Source of the DNA: Sanguinoderma infundibulare
Taxonomy: Eukaryota; Basidiomycota; Agaricomycetes; Polyporales; Polyporaceae
NCBI GenBank assembly: GCA_032821775.1
Contig: JAVLRN010000020.1
Span: forward strand, 1 to 64,000
Direction of reading: 5' to 3'
DNA length: 64,000 nt
Below, piece by piece: positions 31,748 to 43,800 of the stretch (position 1 is its first letter; each line of letters starts with the position of its first letter). Position numbers and translations under genes: made by a program. The notes under the pieces are model-generated. The model was not told the DNA's origin. It worked only from the letters and a program-made list of their open reading frames with translations, and made no database searches.

Positions 31748-34121
31748 ATGTCTCTCCAGGTCAATCTGTCCAGCAGGGACTTGACGCAAGCATACCAAGA
31801 TGTCGTCAACGCCCGTGGCATAGATTGGGCGATCTTCACCTATGACAAAGGTTCAAACGACCTCAAGGTACAGGCAACCGGAGATGGCGGTCTTGAAGAG
31901 CTTCAGGAGGAGTTCTCCGATGGCCGGTGAGTGACCCGTGTTCTCGTCGCGCTTCAGTCGGAGACCGACTCCGGTGTAGGATGCAGTACGCATTCGCCCG
32001 CGTCAAGGATCAGAATGTGAGTGTTTGGCACCCCTGTTCATGATGCTTGCCGTACTCAGTTCACCGTCAGAGCGAGCTCCCCAAGTTCGTGCAGATCAAC
32101 TGGTGCGGTGACGGTGTCCCTGTCGCCAGGAAGGGTCTCTTCCATACCCACTCGAGTGCTGTCGCCAACTTCCTCCGCGGTACCCACGTCGTTATCAATG
32201 CTCGCAATGAGGTACATCTCGTCCTCGTTTTGTCCTCCTATGTGCTAAATCCTCTCCAGGCCGACGTAGATCCCGCCTTAATCATGTCCCGCGTCAAGGC
32301 CGCCTCCGGAGTCAACTACACAGCTCAAAAGGAAGCTCCCCGTAAGTTCGAGCCCATCGCCCCCGTCGGTACCAGCTACGTCCCCGTCGGCAAAGTCGAC
32401 ATCGCTGCCATCCGTCAAGCCGCAGCCAAACCACCCGCCCCTGTCCCTGCGAAGCACGCCATTCCGACTGCACCTCGTCCCCCTGTTGTAGGCAAGGCTC
32501 CGGCCGACGCTTGGGAAGATGAGACAGACAGCTTTGCTCCGCCACCTCCCCCGCCTGCTGCTTCACGTCCCACTCCGGGTGCGACATTCACGAAATCTGC
32601 CCCCGCCGTGTCCGCGGTGAGTTCCTGCGGATAGCTCGGTCAGTCATTCATCTGATGTGAAATAGCCTGCTGCACGCTTCACCCCCGCCGCCCCTGCTCC
32701 GGTCGCCGCCTCCAACATCCCCACCAAGCCTGCTGAAGACGACAAGATCGGCCCAGTAGGGACCGCATATACCCCCATCAAACTCCAACCCAAGAAGCTC
32801 GTCAACCCATTCGCAGCCATGCAAGCGAAGAACCAGGATGACGCTGCTGCATCGAAGCCGTCGCCCGCCGGCGGTGCCAAGAAGCTGACCTGGAGCGAGC
32901 GCCAGGCGTTGGCGAAGAAGCAACAGGAAGAGGAAGAGGCTCGCGCGAAGACTGCACTTGGGTCTCAGCCGACTCCTCCCCCAGCCCCTGCGTTCCGCTC
33001 TATACCGCCCCCGCCGGCAGCCCCGGAGCCAGAGCCAGAGCCAGAAGAGGAGTACGAAGCGGTACGTTCACGTCATTCTGTCGTCTCTGCGTGTACTCAC
33101 CGGTCGTCCTTGTAGCCGCCCCCGCCTCCGCCTCCTCCCGCAAGCCGCCTTATTGCGGTGCCAGAACCCGAAGCAGAGGCTCCTCCGCCGCCCCCTCCGC
33201 CACCACCTCCGCCGCCACCGCCTCCAGTTGTTCACCACGAACCAGAACCAGAAGCCGAAGTGCCACCTCCACCTCCCGTGAGTCAGCCCGTGGGCGACGT
33301 TAGGAGACTTGATAGCTGATTATTTTATTCAGCCTCCGCCACCTCCTCCGCCACCACCTGCGCCAGCAGCGCCGCTTGCGCCTCCGGCTCCCGAGCCCGA
33401 GCCAGTCCCTGTCGCCGCTGCTTCGCATACCGCACAAGGCCTCTGCGCAATCGTACAGTTCTCGTACGAGGCGCTAGAGGACAACGAGATGGATCTGGTC
33501 GAGGGCGAGCTCATCGAGCAGATCGAGCAGGTCGACGAGGGCTGGTGGTCCGGCGTCGGCGCGAACGGCACGAAGGTGGGCCTGTTCCCGGCCAATTACG
33601 TCGAGATCGTCGACCCCCCGGCCGAGACTGAGGTTGAGGCTGCCGTTCCGCCGCCTCCGCCTCCGGTACGTTTCGTGGTTTCAGAGAGCGAGATGTGCGT
33701 TGTTAATTGATATGCATGTCTGTTTAAATTTGTGCAGCCGCCGCCACCGCCGCCGCCGCCTGTCGCTGCTGCTGTTCACGCGGAGACCGAGCCCGAGCCG
33801 GAGGAGGATATCGGGCTGTGGGCTATCGCGATGTACGAGTGCGTTTGTTTCGTCTTGTCGTCCACAGCTGAGCGCGATGCTGATACGTGCGGCTTTATCT
33901 CTGCCTATCCAGCTACGACGCCGGCGAGGACAACGAGATCTCGTTCAAGGAGGGCGAGCGGATCACGCTCATCGAGGCCGCGTCCGAGGATTGGTGGCAG
34001 GGTACGGATGCGCGTGGCAACGTTGGCTTGTTCCCTGGTGCGTTTCGTCCCTTGGTCGCTCTCGTCGGTGAGCTGACGCGGTTTGGGGGATGCAGCGAAC
34101 TACGTCGAGTTGCAGGCTTGA
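31748..34121 (+). CDS. ABP1: Actin-binding protein 1 / drebrin-like protein
   Basis: Eleven exons (31748-31926, 31980-32016, 32071-32211, 32260-32616, 32666-33061, 33116-33277, 33333-33665, 33738-33838, 33913-34037, 34096-34121) were read as ten joined segments giving an intact 618-residue frame. An ADF-homology domain is at residues 1-135 (MSLQVNLSSRDLTQAYQDV, DWAIFTYDK, KFVQINWCGDGVP, RKGLFHTHSSAVANFL). The middle has acidic and KKLTWSERQALAKKQQEEEE helical parts. Long polyproline stretches follow, likely profilin/SH3 ligands. Two SH3 domains lie at the C-terminus: about 445-500 (AIVQFSYEALEDNEMDLVEG, WWSGV, GLFPANYVEI) and 555-618 (AIAMYDYDAGEDNEISFKEG, WWQG, GLFPANYVELQA). It links cortical actin to endocytosis and activates Arp2/3. 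Confidence 0.95.
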
Positions 34122-34326
34122 GCGATTTGGCCCGCGGAAGGACGCTGTGGGAATGTAACGTATGAATGAATGGTATGGACTTTCAAGTCGGTGGCATTAC
34201 TGGATGAATTCTAGAATGGGTTTTGCGTTGGGTTGCGTGTGCGATGCAGGCGATGCTGCAGCCCGTGTGTGGAATGAGTGGATTCACACTCTGCAGACCA
34301 GTCAAAAAGACGTCAGAGGAGGGGAT
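34122..34326. other. 3' flank of the Abp1-like gene
   Basis: No gene seen; probable 3' UTR and polyadenylation region. It ends where the decayed X/Y module begins. Confidence 0.5.
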
Positions 34327-34518
34327 CTATGAGGCGACCCTTATACTTCTGATTGGGGGCAAATTCTGGTGTCCAGCACCTACAGCTAGTGTTCGCAATT
34401 GGTATTTAGGCCACAGTGAGTGTTCGCTATGGGTGCAAATAAAGATCGGATTCAGTGCTCCTGCAGAGTCTGCATCGCTCGTTGATCCGGGATCCCCGCT
34501 TCGCTCGCCGGGCGCCAT
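34327..34518 (-). pseudogene. Decayed third copy of gene Y (module copy C, inverted)
   Basis: Starts MAPGERSGDPGSTSDADSAG, clearly matching the MAPGEQSDPGSASNADSDSA start of copies A and B. The similarity ends within about 25 codons, and the second-exon body with its basic and acidic parts is absent. The upstream DNA (34519-34600) is the reverse complement of the promoter side in copies A and B (GCACGTTCG.GAGGTGC, CTATCGCGGCCTGGG). Confidence 0.8.
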
Positions 34519-34921
34519 TCAAAGCACCTCACGAACGTGCGCAGACATGCAGCACTACGCCCAGGCCGCGATAGTCGAGTAACGGGTCGACGACGATGCA
34601 AGTGGAAAACTGGAAGCGGCGTCAGCCATGATGACCAAGGCATACAAACTCCGCACGCGGCACACTCTGTACTCCGCATCAAACGCGTTCAAATTGCGCT
34701 GTCAGTGACAGACAGTGACGAATCTTGCATCGAATCCACGGCACAGGAAGTCATCCATCTCTCTTGCGCCCTCTCGCCCTTCCATCTCGACCACCACGTC
34801 CTCCAGCTCGTCACAATCCTCGCTACCGATCCTTGGGCTTTCAGCACCGTTGCCTCGTCGATCTCTCCCCACTCAGTAAATCGGACATTCTACCCGCCGT
34901 TCGGCTCGCTTGAACCTGAAA

Positions 34922-35020
34922 AATGTCTCTCGAACCGTTCATGACGGGCGTGATCAGTTTTCCGTCAAAATCGGACTCATCCCGGACTTCATTCTCTCTG
35001 GCTACCAGTCGACGCATTCA
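34922..35020 (+). pseudogene. Decayed third copy of gene X (module copy C, inverted)
   Basis: Reads MSLEPFM from an ATG. A frame change follows, after which VKIGLIPDFILSGYQ matches KIAVVPDFILSGYD of copies A and B. The divergent orientation relative to Y is kept, with about 400 bp between the starts, so the whole module was copied in reverse orientation and then decayed. Confidence 0.75.
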
Positions 35021-35115
35021 CTATCAGCGCGGGTAGGTGCGCGCTTCGCCGGAAGGTCTGCTGGAGGTCGAGGAGGAAGCGGGTGACGAGGATTGAGGCT
35101 ACCCTGTAGATTGTG
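34990..35115 (-). pseudogene. Orphan DUF6533 C-terminal exon relic
   Basis: The minus strand reads VASILVTRFLLDLQQTFRRS followed by AHLPALIVNAS, matching ATSILVTRFLLDLQQTSRRS and AHLPAMIVNAS at the C-terminus of the DUF6533 copy B (48043-48160). No other exon of that gene is present nearby. Confidence 0.75.
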
Positions 35116-35463
35116 GACGATGGCGACGAGTACGTGGAAGGATGAACGTCGGAAGAATCAATGAGATCATTTAGACACACAAAGCAAACAAACAAGCAGA
35201 ACTCGCCAGAGCGTCCATGCCATAACTATAGAGTTGGTGGAGGCAAGGGCAAACCGAGACCGGAACCAGAGAATAGATCACGTGCTGGCGGAACGCCGGA
35301 TCGTTTGGTCTTTGCGTGCTGCATGCGCGCGCGGTGTGTCATGGTAGAGGACTCGAAGACCAACCAGGGCGTCCCGACCCCGGGGCGCGGCGAGGAAGTG
35401 GAAAAGTGATCCAGCGGCCATGCCTCCGAGAAAGGAGAGGAGAACGAGTCCCCAGCATCCTCA
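35116..35463. other. Intergenic region, no gene recognised
   Basis: 3' flank of the C2H2 factor. Nothing further seen. Confidence 0.5.
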
Positions 35464-37819
35464 CTACACCATGATACCGCCACCGCCCCAGCTATCAGGA
35501 TCAGGGTTCACGTCGCCGACGGACGGCGTGACGCTCTTGCTCTCCGATGCGCTCCGGGATGATGCCGCTGTCCCAAGCACGTCGAGATGCGCCGTCGAGC
35601 CGGGGGTGAGCTCCTCCTGGATCTTCCGGCACTCAGCGCCGTCTTCGGAGCGCACTGGGAACCGTAGGTTGTTAGCCATCGTTCGCGGGATTTCATAAAA
35701 GATTACAATGCAGAAAGGCAAGAGATGCGGAGGGAGTGGGACACGCATCAACATATAGGGTAGAGGAACACTCACGATGCCGGTTAAGCGCATCCATCCG
35801 CGCGAAGGTCTTCTTACAGCCTTCGCAAGGGTAAGGGCGGATATTGAGATGCAGCTGCTCGTGCCGCTTGCAATCATGCTCCCGCGCGAACCCTTTGCCG
35901 CACCCCGGCCACTTGCATTGATAAGGCTTCTCCTCCGCATGGGAACGTAGGTGCCCTGCGCGTGTCCGCCAGTTGTGGTGGACGCGAAGATACGGAGACG
36001 GGTACAAAAGGGAAGAGGGGGAATCAAGACCAGTCAGTGACTGCCACGCACGACTCGAACGGCAAACTCACCCTTCAAGTTGAAGTGTCTCGTGAATGTA
36101 CTCTGGCAACCGGGTACAGGACATGCGAAGTTGGCGGGCTGTTTCCGACGATCGTGGCTCGGCTTAGCCGTGCTCGGTGTTGCGGGTTCCGAGGGGTGCG
36201 AAAACTGTTTCCGAAGGGAATCCTCAAGACCGTTTTGGGCCTTGTCGCCCTCCTTCTCGGCCTCACGTTTCATCATCAGCTTGAACAACTGAATCTCATC
36301 CATGGGTGCCTCGGTGGTAGACGCGGCGGGAGTAGTCGATGAATTCTCCTGGGGGTCGGAGACACCGTTCGTCTCCGAGGGCTTAGTACTATCTGATGTT
36401 TCACCCTTCTCCTTGCGTTCCTTCTCCTTCATACCCTTCTTCCATGCCTGTATGCCATCCAGCTCACCGTCAGCACCCTTGCCACCAAGAATGCCGCCGC
36501 CAGGAGTAGTCGGAATGTACGTCTCCATCCAAGCAGGCTCAGCTTCGCGGTCCTTGTCGCGATCCCGCCGATCCTCCCTATCCTTGTTGTCGTCATTCCC
36601 GTCTACTCGTCGCTCACATCCTGCCCCCCGACGGGTACGAGCGTCACGCTCATCGCCGGCAGAAGGTCGCTGTCCGGGTGGGAGGAGGAGTTTGTTTGGC
36701 AACATGGGGTCGGTCAAGCGGATGTCGAGCGAACGTGCTTGCCGTTGGTGCGTTCCAAGCTGACCTCCGTCTGACCTGACACGACGAATGCCGCCAGGAG
36801 CGTCGACGGTAAGGTAGTCTGAAGGGAACTGGTTGGGGAAGCTAGCCTGGTTGCCGAATGACGTCTGGTATGGGCCGGCGGAGGAGGGACGGCGGAAGGA
36901 ATTCCGATGCTGAGCAAGAAGGGGATCCGAGGCCGAACCCTGACCAGGACCAGGAAGGACCTCGCTCATGTTGACGGTGCCGCCCTGACGCTGGTCGGTG
37001 TCCCAAACGGGCGTGCGCAGGAAGGAGTCGGACATGCTCCGCGAGCGCTGAGCGGCTCGGGGACCCGGAAGCAAGAACTCACGCTGGTATTGTGGTTGGT
37101 GTGCCTGTTGTTGCTGGGTGTCGTCATCGAGCGCTGAAGATGAGCCTGATCCTGGAGGGAAGGAGAACGGCTGGTCGACAAACTGACTATCCTGCGCGCC
37201 GTACTGCTGATAGCGCGCCCACTCTTGGACACCAGAAGGAGCTGGGTTAGAAGATGGGCCTGAACATCGAGGAGATGTTCAGTGAGCGGAAGGGTGAAGT
37301 GACTGCAACAGATAGAATGGAGAACGTACCTGCGATGTTGTTTTGGAATGGGACGTTCAGTGCGGTGACGCCTCCCCTACTGATGGGAGTAGCGGGAATG
37401 ATTTGTGACGTTGGGCAACTAATAAAACCGCCGTCACCATCGAGGGCCTTTATGGTTGGAGGAGAGTGGCCGTCGAGAAGTTGAGGCTTATAGAGGGGAG
37501 GGGATCGACGGTCATCTGGGAGGGAGCCTTGAAGCCATGGGGGAGAGCGGAAGGAGAGATCCTGGAAGGTCTGGGAAATGTCGGGACGGGGGGAAGTCGG
37601 GTCATAGGAGGAGCCGAAAGAAACGTGACTGCGAACGTCGTCGCCTGGGCCGTCGCCGGAAGTGGGAGAAGCATGGTCAAAGGCGTTCGGAGAAGAGGTC
37701 GCAAGGGTGTTGCTCTCATTGGTGGCACCGTCGACAGATACGTGGTGACGTGAGAGCATCCCGACTGGGAGGTCCGGTGTTAGATCATGCTCGTCCACTC
37801 GAATGAGCAATGACAACAT
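35464..37819 (-). CDS. C2H2 zinc-finger transcription factor, Crz1-like
   Basis: Four exons (37819-37330, 37259-36072, 35955-35776, 35654-35464) give 682 residues. A long disordered N-terminal half contains poly-Gln ([10 protein letters not shown]) and serine-rich parts. The C-terminal finger block is [20 protein letters not shown], then [20 protein letters not shown] with [12 protein letters not shown], then [19 protein letters not shown] and LRSEDGAEC. This spacing, including the atypical third finger followed by a Cys, is that of the calcineurin-responsive factor Crz1/Prz1. A calcineurin-docking motif was not identified with confidence. An intron splits the first finger exactly after NLK, and another splits the third after NRH. 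The first in-frame ATG is used; it lies only 85 bp after the stop of the preceding gene on the same strand. Confidence 0.85.
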
Positions 37820-37904
37820 ACCTCCTCCAGCTACAATGATGTTCGGTCGAGTGTCGTTGAGGAGCTGAGAAACGTTGACCGGTATGCTCTCTTGATGATC
37901 CTGA

Positions 37905-39180
37905 TCACAGCTGATGTAAAATGACACCGTATTGCTGCAGGAGCGATGGCAGAGGCTCACAGAGGACAACCCTACGAGGTCCCCGTCGGACACGATAGCG
38001 CATGTTGCGTCGGTTTGCTAAATGGCATTGGTCATTGCATCCACGCAAATGAACAGCTGCAGCGAAGTGACGTACATCGAGGATATAATCGAGGATTTCG
38101 TCGACAATATCTCGCTAATATCGGTTATACTGATAAGCGTAGTGTCACCAACAACGCAGCGACGTCTCGAAGTTACCTGATATGATGGCCTCGGGACCAC
38201 GTCAACTGTGAGAGACTCATCTCCATCACTCGTGCATGTCATGCTGTCCAGCTCGTCCGGAGTCGAAGAACGACTCGAATCATGCTCTTCCGCGGCCGCC
38301 CGAATGACCTTCGGGGCCAAAATCAGGCGATGTTTGACCTTGTAGTAGTGCAAAAAGATGCACTGATCGAACGCCGACGGTTCTCCTGCGTTCCCATTTA
38401 CACCGCCCTTAGGACCCTGCCGGTGCACCCACGGCATTGACGCTTTCTGCATCACCGAGACAGAGAAGCTCGCCTGCGCAGCCGGTCCGAACTCGCCGCC
38501 GAACTCGATCTCCCCGTCCCGCGCGCTGTGCGTCGCCGCTCCGAGCGCCCATTGGCTCGTCTTCACCCACCCGCTGACGAAGATGATGTCCTGCGGCTTG
38601 AGGTCGAGCCTGAAGACGTTCCGCGCGAACTCGTGCCACCCAGCGTGGTTGCGTAGGATGTACTGCGTGAGGTCCGGAGAAGGATGTAGGACCTCTCGGT
38701 GTGCGTCGTTCTTGAGGACGAGGATGGCCCCCTGCTCGTCTGTGAACTTGAAGTGGATGCCTGCGAGCGCGCCGAGGTTCCCTGCACCTGCTCCCCTGTG
38801 GTATCCAGGAACCGTCAACGGATTTCGTTCGTCGGCAACACAATAAGTACCTCAGTGACTCACATCGTAACGTCCGTAGTGACCGCGGTGACGCTCTCGC
38901 TGCAGATCGCCCCAGCCTCGAGCGCGTGGGGCCGCAGGTATCGTAGTGTATCAGGGCACTGGAACACCTCGTGGCCGTCCGGCACCCCATGCCGATGGTG
39001 GAACGGATGATCATTGGGGAGAGTCGCGTTGAAGAGACGATAGAAGCCGCCGTCCAGAATATAGCCTACATCCCCGATCAGCACTTCGCCAGACTGCGTC
39101 ACTGGCTCCGGTTCCCAGAGAGGATAGCCGTGGCCGAGTTTGAAGAGCAGCTTCGTGTACACGTCGCAGGCGACACTCAT
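37905..39180 (-). CDS. Agaricomycete-conserved protein of unknown function
   Basis: Five exons (39180-38864, 38795-38177, 38114-38076, 38017-37961, 37934-37905) give 353 residues. The N-terminus MSVACDVYTKLLFKLGHGYP and IGDVGYILDGGFYRLFN, and the middle part (HFKFTDEQGAILVLKNDAHR, LRNHAGWHEFARNVF, IIFVSGWVKTSQWALGA), match a lineage-specific family common in mushrooms with many paralogs per genome. No enzymatic motif, signal peptide or membrane segment is visible. The last three exons are very short and carry acidic and hydrophobic residues (DIVDEILDYILD). The family function is unknown. It is in tandem with and very close to the Crz1-like gene. Confidence 0.75.
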
Positions 39181-40885
39181 CGTAGACGGGGAGACATGAA
39201 GAAGGACATGGATCGCTTTTATCTGGTCGTGTCCACACTGGATGCTGCGAGAGGCTGTGATCCTAGGAGCACCGTAAGCGACAGAAGCCTATCAGGACAC
39301 TGAGGGCCGCAGTGAACAGAAATAAAGTTTTGCTAGCGGCGACCCCCGGCTAGGCTCGGTGTTCCTAGCCTTCGGTGTTGGGACGAGGAACGCACGCCTC
39401 GACAAATCCGTCCCGAAGCTAAGGGACACCGGGGCATGAGAATAAGTACCAAGTTGCAATCAATATGTAGATAGGACTTACCTGACCAGGAATTAATGCG
39501 ACCACCGACCAGATGGCGAGGGGGACCGATTCTCCAGCTCGAACCACGCAGGCCGAGTTAGACAGAGTATCCTTAGACAGAGTATCCGTGATGATCATCC
39601 ACCATTTGACCAAGACTGGATCATAGTTTTCCCAGCAGGTACTTACAAGGCGATCTGCCTTCAGTAAGCCCGTTACATCTGGAGACGGTCCTGCCATCTT
39701 CCGACTCAAAGAGTAACCTTGCCTCTCCGACCTCTCCTCCGATTAAACCTCGGACCATCGCGCGTCCGTCCGCTCTTCCGTCACTGCAAGGCGTGCGTTA
39801 TAATCAGCCGGTGGGACGAGTCACGAGTGCGGACCCTAAAAACCCGACGACGACGTTTGCGAAACGGAGGTCAGATTGCAACGTATGAGTGACAAGTGCA
39901 TATTTGAAGGGAAAATCGGAAACTCACGATGATACGTTTGCCAGAAGACCGACTTGTAACTTAGCGCGCGTTCCATCATCGAGCAGGAGTAGAAAGACTC
40001 TCCGCGGTGACTGTGTGGTCAGGTGGGGTATGGGCAGAGACTTTGATCGGGTCGAGAGACAGGGAGCTGCAGGGACGTGCGGTTGATGCGGGAGAATTGG
40101 TGATCAAAGCGAACTAGGGCCCGGTAGAAGACGAGCCGCGTTGACGATGGCGTACTAGGTTGAGTAGATGACTGAGACACCAAGAGCTTTGGAGGGTACG
40201 GGGTCAGATTTGCCGGAGGGCGTTACGAAGTTGGGAGTTTATATAGTGTAGAGTTGGATGTATTACGCCGCCCGGCAACCCTATAGAGGAAAGAGGGGAG
40301 AGAGCGTGCACACAGTATCAGCAACAAATATGTTCTTGAAGGGGAAGTCGGACTCGGAAACTCACGATGGCGCATCCGACTCGCTCGAGCTCCGCGTTCC
40401 ATCATCGAGCCAGCGGCGATTCAGAGCATCAGGGAGAGGCTCTCCGCGATGGTTCCGAGACATGAACCTTTATGTAAAGGACTGGCCTCGCGCTGGGAAC
40501 CATATTATCGAATGGCAGGGCATGGGCCGGTGTCACCATGAAAAGGGTAGTCGGACAGCCGTGTTGGAAGAGTCACAAGAAGTCAAAGACAGCCAGCGTT
40601 GAGGACGATCCAGCGAGGCCAGATAACCTAGTGATATCGGCATTCTGGAAAGCCGGGCGGAAATGACAAGTATCACTGAGCAGATGAGGAGCATTCGAGA
40701 GACGACTCGCTCATCGCGCCCGACGGCGGCAAAGACCGGTCTGTCGCCTGCGCCAATCAACTCTCCCTGCCTGCCTCTGCTCAGTGCTCTGAACCGGCTC
40801 TGACGGTCTGACTGGTAGTTCGTGGCTTACGGGACAGTTTCAGTCTCTCTCTCTTCCGACTCTTGCTTGCACTCTGCTCGTCTTT
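39181..40885. other. Long intergenic region with a diverged repeat; no clear gene
   Basis: Two related segments of about 130 bp lie at 39890-40020 and 40318-40455 (shared GGGAAGTCGG/GGGAAAATCGG, AAACTCACGATG, CGTTCCATCATCGAGC, CTCTCCGCG). On the minus strand both read ATGATGGAACGCG and end at a GTGAGTTTCC donor-like sequence, as if duplicated first exons of a lost gene. A minus-strand reading MAGPSPDVTGLLKADR at 39697 has a donor after it but no recognisable continuation. Confidence 0.45.
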
Positions 40886-43800
40886 ATGCTTCGCAGGCAG
40901 CTCGCCAATTCGCGGCTTACCCTCGCTCCCAAACGATCCCACCCTGCGCTCGCTCCTCTTCCGCGTCGCGCTCCTCTCTCCCGTCTCTCACCATGCATCG
41001 CATTCGCCCCGTTCCTCGTTATCTCTCGCTCGTATGCTCAGGGTCCTACCGGAGGCGGTCAAGGCGGCTATCCCGGCTTCTCCATGGCGGGCCAGCAGCG
41101 TCAGAAAGGTGACGCTCTTAAGGAATTCGTGAGTTCCTCGGCTCTCGTTCGCGCTCTTTCCTCCATTCTTTCCATCAAAGCTGCCGTCTTGCGGTGCGCT
41201 GGCCCATCGTCGTGCTGGCTTTGCGGGCATGAGCACCGCGAGGTATGCGCGCCGTGCATGAGGCGAGCCTGCGCATCATGCATCATCCTCCGCGCTCACA
41301 CTTTCCATTTCGAGGAACGCCAGCTAACCGCTCACTACACAGAGCATCGACCTCACAGAGCTTGCAAGGAATGGCAAACTCGACCCGACCATAGGCCGCG
41401 ACGAAGGCGAGTGCTTCCGAGTCTCAGGTGCTCCTTCGCTTCTCATGTCGCCCTCAGAAATTCGCAGAACCATACAGAGTGAGCAGCGCACCCGTCGTCT
41501 TCTCGGATGGTGCTGCTGTCTAACAGGACGTCAGTTCTCTCTCGTCGAACAAAGTCAAATCCAGTTGTGAGTCCATCCTAATCGGCACACGCATCGCGCT
41601 CGCTCTGAGTCCGGGCACGCGTGTAGCTCATCGGTCCGCCCGGTGTTGGCAAGACGGCCATCCTCGAAGGCCTTGCACAACGCATAGTGGCGAAGGAGGT
41701 CCCAGAGGTAACTGGCCGTCACCTGCTTACTCTCTCTCATCGTTGATGTCTTAACCGTTTTCAGTCCCTTCAAAACAAACGCGTCCTATCCATTGACCTT
41801 GCTGCGATCATAGCTGGGTCAGGTATTCGGGGCCAGTTTGAGGAAAAGTTCAAGGCATTGATCAAGGACATCGAAGACGAGGTCAGTCTCCCCCGCCTGC
41901 GTCTCAGCCTGGCACGTCTGACCAAAGTTATAGGCACGGAACGTGATATGCTTCATCGACGAACTGCGTACGCCACAATGAATGACCATGTCACAACAAC
42001 GGATCGCTCACCATCCTGTCCATGTCCAGACATGCTCTTCAACCTCGGCAAGGCCGAAGGCAGCATCGACGCCGGCCAGATGATCAAGCCCGCCCTCGCC
42101 CGCGGCCTCCAACTTGTCGGCGCGACGACCCGTACGTCCACGCCCTCCTCCAAACGGTTTTCATCATGAATCAAACTTCCTTCCAGCTGACGAGTACCGC
42201 AAGACGATCAGCAAAGACGCCGCGCTCGAGCGCCGCTTCCAGCCCGTGACGATCGACGAGCCCTCGGTCGAGGCTACCATCTCGATTCTCCGCGGCCTCA
42301 AGCCGCGTTACGAGGTGCACCACGGAGTGGGCATCTCCGACAGCGCGCTTGTGACCGCCGCCGTTTACTCCTCTCGCTACATCTCGGACCGGTTCCTGCC
42401 CGACAAGGCGATCGACCTCGTCGACGAAGCCGCGTCCGCGCTCCGGTTGGCACAAGAGAGCAAGCCGGACGAGCTTGAGCGGCTCGAGCGGGCGATCGTG
42501 ACGCTGGAGATCGAGCGCGAGAGTTTGCGGCACGAGACCGACGTATTCAGCGTCGAGCGGCGGGAAAACGTCGAGGAGGCGCTCAAGGTCAAGCGGGAGG
42601 AGGCCGCGCAGCTGACGGGGGTGTGGCAGGCGGAACGCGCGCGGCTCGACAAGATCAAAGCGGTGAAGGAGCGGCTGGAGGACGCGAAGCGCGAGCTCGA
42701 GATCGCGCAGCGGCAGGGCCAGTACGAGTTGGCGTCGAGGTTGCGGTTCGCGACGATCCCGGAGCTGGAGAGGCAGCTGCCGGCGGAGGGGGAGCGGGGG
42801 GAGAGCGAGGACGCGGAGGGGCCGCTCGCGATGCTGCACGATCGGGTGACGAGCGCGGACGTGGCAAGGGTCGTGGCAAAGGCGACGGGGATCCCGGTGC
42901 AGAACTTGCTGAGGGGCGAGAGGGAGAAGCTCGTGCATGTGCGTCGCGTTTCCTTCTCTGATTGATTTTGAACGACCTGTTGTTGACTGACTGTGACGTA
43001 GATGGAAGACGCGCTAAAGAAGCGGGTCGTGGGCCAGGACCACGTCGTGGAGGCCGTGAGCGACGCCGTGCGGATCTCGCGCGCGGGTTTGCAGGCGCCG
43101 AACCGTCCCGTCGCGTCCTTCCTCTTCCTCGGGCCCACTGGTGTTGGCAAGGTGGGTCATCTCGCATGGTATCTCTAACATATGGGCGTGCGCTGACTGT
43201 CAACGGACAGACGGAGATGTGCAAGGCGCTGGCACAGTTTCTGTTTAACGACGAACACCGCGGGTTGTGCGTATCTTCTTGTTTGACTGCTTCACGGTAC
43301 TGATGACTATCAATGCCTGAAGGATCAACATCAACATGTCAGAGTTTCACGATAGACATACCATCTCCCGGCTCATCGGCGCCGCGCCGGGTTATGTTGG
43401 CTTCGAGGAGGGCGGCCAGCTCACAGAGGCGGTTCGCCGCAAGCCATACGGTGTGTCCCCTCTTTCATTTCCTTCTCTCGCCCCACATTGACGGCGTTCG
43501 TAGCGGTGATCCTGCTCGACGAGCTCGAGAAGGCGCACAAGGACGTCGCGATGATCCTCCTCCAGATCCTCGACGAGGGCAGCATCACGGACTCGCAGGG
43601 GCGCAAGGTCGACTTCAAGAACACGATCGTCTGCCTCACCTCCAACCTCGGCTCGGACATCCTCGCGCACCCGTCCGCGTCGGACCCGGACACGGGCGTC
43701 GTCACCGCCCAGGCACGCGCGGAGGTCGTCGAGCGCACGGGCGAGCACTTCGCGCCCGAGCTGCTGAACAGGCTCGACTCGATGCTCGTGTTCAACAAGC

